Assembly: GCF_001556515.1 (NCBI RefSeq)
Contig: NZ_LSJA01000126.1
Location: 1-25,768, forward strand
Reading direction: 5' to 3'
Origin: Caulobacter sp. CCH9-E1
GTDB taxonomy: Bacteria > Pseudomonadota > Alphaproteobacteria > Caulobacterales > Caulobacteraceae
Length of the DNA stretch: 25,768 nt
Shown: one piece after another, positions 22,760-25,768 of the stretch
Layout: every line of letters starts with the position of its first letter
How positions within the stretch are numbered: the first letter of the stretch is position 1
The notes under the pieces: model-generated
The model's input: only the letters and a program-made list of their open reading frames with translations
What the model was told of the DNA's origin: nothing
Databases searched by the model: none
Program-made: the position numbers and the translations under genes

Positions 22760-23443
22760 ATGCGCCGCACCTTCACGCTCGCCCTCAGCGCCCTGATGGC
22801 CGTTTCGATCGCCGCGACCACGGCGACGGCCGCTTACGCCCAGTCGCGCGGCGACCAGGGCGGCGACGACGATCAGGCCGCCAAGAAGAAGAAGCGCGAC
22901 GAGGAATGGAACCAGCCCAAGGCGCCGCTGCAGCAGCTGCGTAACGCCGGCCCGTGTCCGTTCGTGAAGGTGCTGTACGACGCCAGCCGCTACGTCGAGT
23001 TCAAGGACGGCAAGGAGTCGGCCGCGCAGGCCGGTTTCACCGGCGAGATCCAGAACCTCGCTTCCGGCTGCGCCTATAAGAGCGACGAGCCGATCAGGAT
23101 CCGCGTCGAGGCCCTGTTCCAGCTGGGCAGGGGCCCGCAGGCGCAAGGCGACAAGCATGTCTACCGCTATTGGGTCGCCGTGACCGAGCGGAACCAGGCC
23201 GTGATCGCCAAGGAATATTTCGACCTGCCCGTGACCTTCCCGGCCGGCCAGGATCGCGTCTACACGACCGAGACCATCGAGCAGATCACCATCCCGCGCG
23301 CCGACGCCAAGGTCAGCGGCGGCAATTTCGAAGTGCTGATCGGCTTCGACGTGACGCCGGAAATGGCGGCCTTCAACCGTGACGGCAAGCGCTTCCGCGT
23401 CCAGGCCGGTCAGGTTCAACCAGGGACTTCCACCAAGCAATGA
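22760..23443 (+). CDS. Exported protein of unknown function upstream of argS
   Basis: The 227-aa product has a clear signal peptide ([20 protein letters not shown], cleavage likely after AYA near residue 27), a very charged low-complexity linker ([16 protein letters not shown]), and a folded domain with [40 protein letters not shown] and [20 protein letters not shown]. The two cysteines (CPF, GCAY) may form a disulfide. The strand-rich pattern suggests a beta-sandwich that sits in the periplasm. I do not recognise the family. The ATG at 22760 is chosen because upstream residues in the open frame would bury the signal peptide. Its stop overlaps the argS start by 4 bases (ATGA), so the two genes are translationally coupled. 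Confidence 0.82.
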   Translation: MRRTFTLALSALMAVSIAATTATAAYAQSRGDQGGDDDQAAKKKKRDEEWNQPKAPLQQLRNAGPCPFVKVLYDASRYVEFKDGKESAAQAGFTGEIQNLASGCAYKSDEPIRIRVEALFQLGRGPQAQGDKHVYRYWVAVTERNQAVIAKEYFDLPVTFPAGQDRVYTTETIEQITIPRADAKVSGGNFEVLIGFDVTPEMAAFNRDGKRFRVQAGQVQPGTSTKQ

Positions 23444-25242
23444 ACGATTTGAAGCGGTCCCTGAGCGAGGCGGCTTCGGCCGCGTTCCAGGCCGCCGGAC
23501 TTCCTCCCGAGTTCGGACGCGTCACCGCCTCCGACCGTCCCGACTTGGCCGATTTCCAGTGCAACGGCGCCCTCGCGGCGGCCAAGAGCGCCAAGCGCAA
23601 CCCGCGTGAGATCGCCACGCAAGTGGTCGAGATCCTGAAGGCCGACTCGCGTCTGGCCTCGGTCGAGATCGCCGGCGCTGGCTTTATCAACCTGCGGGTC
23701 AGCGACGAGGCCCTGTCGGCCCGCGCGCGCGAGATCGCCGCCGACGCGCGGACGGGCGCCCAGGTGCTGGACGCGCCGCGCCGGGTGCTGATCGACTATG
23801 CCGGCCCCAACGTCGCCAAGCCGATGCACGTGGGCCACCTGCGCGCCTCGATCATCGGCGAGTCGATCAAGCGCCTGTACCGCTTCCGCGGCGACGAGGT
23901 TCTGGGCGACGCCCACTTCGGCGACTGGGGCTTCCAGATGGGCCTGCTGATCAGCGCCATCCTCGACGAGGACGCCGCGATTGCAGCCCTGGTCGAAAAG
24001 CTGCCGCAGACCGCCGCCGGCGCCGATCCGGCCGACGTCGCCGCGCTGAACGCCGAGCTCGACGCCCGCATCAGCCTCGCCGACCTGGACCGCATCTATC
24101 CGGCCGCGTCGCTGCGCCAGAAGGAAGACGCCGCGTTCAAGGAACGCGCCCGCAAGGCGACCGCCGAACTGCAGGCCGGCCGCTACGGCTATCGCGTGCT
24201 GTGGAGCCACTTCGTCAAGGTCAGCCGCGTGGCCCTGGAGCGCGAGTTCCACGCCCTGGGCGTCGACTTCGACCTCTGGAAGGGCGAGAGCGACGTCAAC
24301 GACCTGATCGAGCCGATGGTCGGCCAGCTGGAGGCCAAGGGCCTGCTGGTCGAGGATCAGGGCGCCCGCATCGTCCGGGTCGCCCGCGAGGACGACAAGC
24401 AGGACGTGCCGCCGCTGCTGGTGGTCTCGTCCGAAGGCTCGGCCATGTACGGCACGACGGACCTCGCCACGATCCTGGATCGCCGCCAGTCGTTCGACCC
24501 GCACCTGATCCTCTACTGCGTCGACCAGCGCCAGGCCCTGCACTTCGAGACCGTGTTCCGCGCCGCCTATCTGGCCGGCTACGCCGAGGAAGGCTCGCTG
24601 GAACACATCGGCTTCGGCACCATGAACGGGACGGACGGCAAGCCGTTCAAGACCCGCGCCGGCGGCGTCCTGAAGCTGCACGACCTGATCGAAATGGCCC
24701 GCGAGAAGGCCCGCGAGCGCCTACGCGAAGCGGGCCTGGGGGCCGAGCTTTCCGAGGAGCAGTTCGAGGACACCGCCCACAAGGTCGGCGTCGCGGCCCT
24801 GAAGTTCGCCGACCTGCAGAACTTCCGCGGCACCTCGTATGTCTTCGACCTCGACCGCTTCACCAGCTTCGAGGGCAAGACCGGCCCGTACCTGCTATAC
24901 CAGTCGGTGCGCATCAAGAGCGTGCTACGCAAGGCCGCCGAAGCGGGCGCGACGGCGGGCGAGATCGTTATCGGCGAGCCGGCCGAGCGGGACTTGGCCA
25001 TGCTGCTGGACGCCTTCGAGGGCGCTCTACAGGAAGCCTACGACAAGAAGGCCCCCAACTTCGTCGCCGAGCACGCCTACAAGCTGGCCCAGTCGTTCTC
25101 GAAGTTCTACGCCGCCTGCCCGATCATGAGCGCCGACAGCGACGCCCTGCGCGCTTCGCGCCTGGCGTTGGCGCAGACGACCCTGCGCCAGTTGGAGCTG
25201 GCCCTGGATCTCTTGGGGGTCGAAGCGCCGGAGCGGATGTAA
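23440..25242 (+). CDS. argS: Arginyl-tRNA synthetase
   Basis: The 600-aa class I synthetase charges tRNA-Arg. The N-terminal Add-1 domain (about 1-110) precedes the HIGH motif, here [11 protein letters not shown] (HVGH at 130-133). The Rossmann core includes [12 protein letters not shown] and [14 protein letters not shown]. The region that replaces [22 protein letters not shown], is near residues 392-408; many ArgS enzymes lack a canonical KMSKS, so this is not a defect. The anticodon-binding helical domain ends [14 protein letters not shown] then [13 protein letters not shown]. The ATG overlaps the preceding gene by 4 bases. The chemoreceptor gene converges from the other side, with 5 bases between stops and no room for a separate terminator. 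Confidence 0.96.
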   Translation: MNDLKRSLSEAASAAFQAAGLPPEFGRVTASDRPDLADFQCNGALAAAKSAKRNPREIATQVVEILKADSRLASVEIAGAGFINLRVSDEALSARAREIAADARTGAQVLDAPRRVLIDYAGPNVAKPMHVGHLRASIIGESIKRLYRFRGDEVLGDAHFGDWGFQMGLLISAILDEDAAIAALVEKLPQTAAGADPADVAALNAELDARISLADLDRIYPAASLRQKEDAAFKERARKATAELQAGRYGYRVLWSHFVKVSRVALEREFHALGVDFDLWKGESDVNDLIEPMVGQLEAKGLLVEDQGARIVRVAREDDKQDVPPLLVVSSEGSAMYGTTDLATILDRRQSFDPHLILYCVDQRQALHFETVFRAAYLAGYAEEGSLEHIGFGTMNGTDGKPFKTRAGGVLKLHDLIEMAREKARERLREAGLGAELSEEQFEDTAHKVGVAALKFADLQNFRGTSYVFDLDRFTSFEGKTGPYLLYQSVRIKSVLRKAAEAGATAGEIVIGEPAERDLAMLLDAFEGALQEAYDKKAPNFVAEHAYKLAQSFSKFYAACPIMSADSDALRASRLALAQTTLRQLELALDLLGVEAPERM

Positions 25243-25247
25243 AAGGC

Positions 25248-25768
25248 CTACGCCGCCTGAGTTTCCTGGCCCGGGCGGCCGCGCTGGGCGGGCATGGTCT
25301 GGGCCGCGGCCGCCTCGTCGGTGACCTGAAAGCGCCTTAACAAGCTCCCCAACTCGCCCGCCTCGCGGGTGAGGCTGTGGCTGGCGGCGGTGGTTTCTTC
25401 GACCATGGCCGCGTTCTGCTGCGTGACCTGATCCATCTGGCTGACGGCCGTGTTGACCTCGGCCAGGCCCGTCGCCTGCTGGCGCGCGGCAGAGGCGATG
25501 TCGTTGATCAGGTCCTCGATGCGGCCGAAGTGGTCGACGACGTTGCCGAGTTCCTCGCCGACCCGCACCACCAGGCCCACGCCGCTCTGGACGCTGTCCG
25601 AGGCGTCATTGACCAGGGTCTTGATCTCCTTGGCGGCGTCGGCCGAACGCTGGGCTAGCGCCCGCACTTCCTGGGCGACCACCGCGAAGCCGCGGCCGGC
25701 CTCGCCCGCGCGCGCGGCTTCGACGCCGGCGTTCAGGGCCAGCAGGTTGGTCTGGAAGGCGATCTCGT
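25248..25768 (-). CDS. Methyl-accepting chemotaxis protein, C-terminal part (cut by window edge)
   Basis: The gene enters from beyond base 25768; the visible 173 codons are the end of a chemoreceptor. They start inside the hairpin tip, [20 protein letters not shown], the most conserved MCP segment, where CheA and CheW bind. [20 protein letters not shown] and the second methylation helix ([20 protein letters not shown] then [13 protein letters not shown]) follow. The tail after LLRRFQV is short, Ala/Gln-rich and lacks a CheR-binding NWETF-type pentapeptide. Since the sensing domain and any membrane helices are outside the window, the ligand and location cannot be stated. Confidence 0.93.
   Translation of the reverse strand, partial: EIAFQTNLLALNAGVEAARAGEAGRGFAVVAQEVRALAQRSADAAKEIKTLVNDASDSVQSGVGLVVRVGEELGNVVDHFGRIEDLINDIASAARQQATGLAEVNTAVSQMDQVTQQNAAMVEETTAASHSLTREAGELGSLLRRFQVTDEAAAAQTMPAQRGRPGQETQAA

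Noticed and set aside
23832..24660. Apparent lack of a KMSKS motif in ArgS as a sign of a defective enzyme
   Set aside because: Many bacterial arginyl-tRNA synthetases lack a canonical KMSKS; the rest of the protein is complete.

Overview
The window is high-GC chromosomal DNA of an alphaproteobacterium, most likely a Caulobacter or close relative. This is inferred from GC-rich codon use, a TIGR02301-family protein (an alphaproteobacterial family), an ispH/thrB/rnhA cluster, PHB-type metabolism and dispersed GTGTCATCCCGG...CCGGGATGACAC palindromes between genes. Most of it is ordinary housekeeping and metabolic sequence. I see no tRNA, rRNA, CRISPR array, phage or insertion sequence.

Layout. 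1-1951: the last codons of a probable alpha/beta hydrolase, a palindromic repeat and a convergent acyl-CoA dehydrogenase. 2135-6489 (+): a secreted YceI protein, a cytochrome b561-YceI fusion, a TsaC/Sua5 enzyme for the t6A tRNA modification, and an FAD-linked 2-hydroxyacid (D-2-hydroxyglutarate-like) dehydrogenase, with a small membrane protein antisense to its end. 6854-10473 (+): a DUF1801 protein, YaaA, 3-hydroxybutyrate dehydrogenase preceded by a PhaR-type palindrome, a patatin-like hydrolase and a Nudix hydrolase. 10615-13540 (+): an M50 membrane protease, an SDR, a 45-aa possible membrane peptide and a nitronate monooxygenase. 13668-14704 (-): a Crp/Fnr regulator and a 69-aa protein upstream of it. 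14872-18578 (+): a TIGR02301 protein with QmcA (SPFH) and NfeD, then a YadGH-like ABC exporter. 18738-22616 (-): a serine-recombinase-fold protein without its active site, rnhA, thrB and ispH, with an AbrB-Doc toxin-antitoxin pair and a broken membrane-protein gene lying between thrB and ispH. 22760-25242 (+): an exported protein of unknown function coupled to argS. The window ends inside a chemoreceptor gene (-).

Points that stand out: (1) the 157-aa resolvase-fold protein at 18738-19211, which keeps some resolvase active-site positions but has Pro in place of the catalytic Ser and an acidic tail in place of the DNA-binding domain; (2) the lower-GC toxin-antitoxin/pseudogene insert that separates ispH from thrB-rnhA; (3) three copies of one palindromic element, one of them an apparent internal deletion; (4) a CTGC-N3-GCAG palindrome in front of bdhA that suggests PHB-linked control; (5) a free YceI next to a membrane cytochrome fused to a second YceI domain. 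No complete new multi-gene system is evident; the first two are the best leads.
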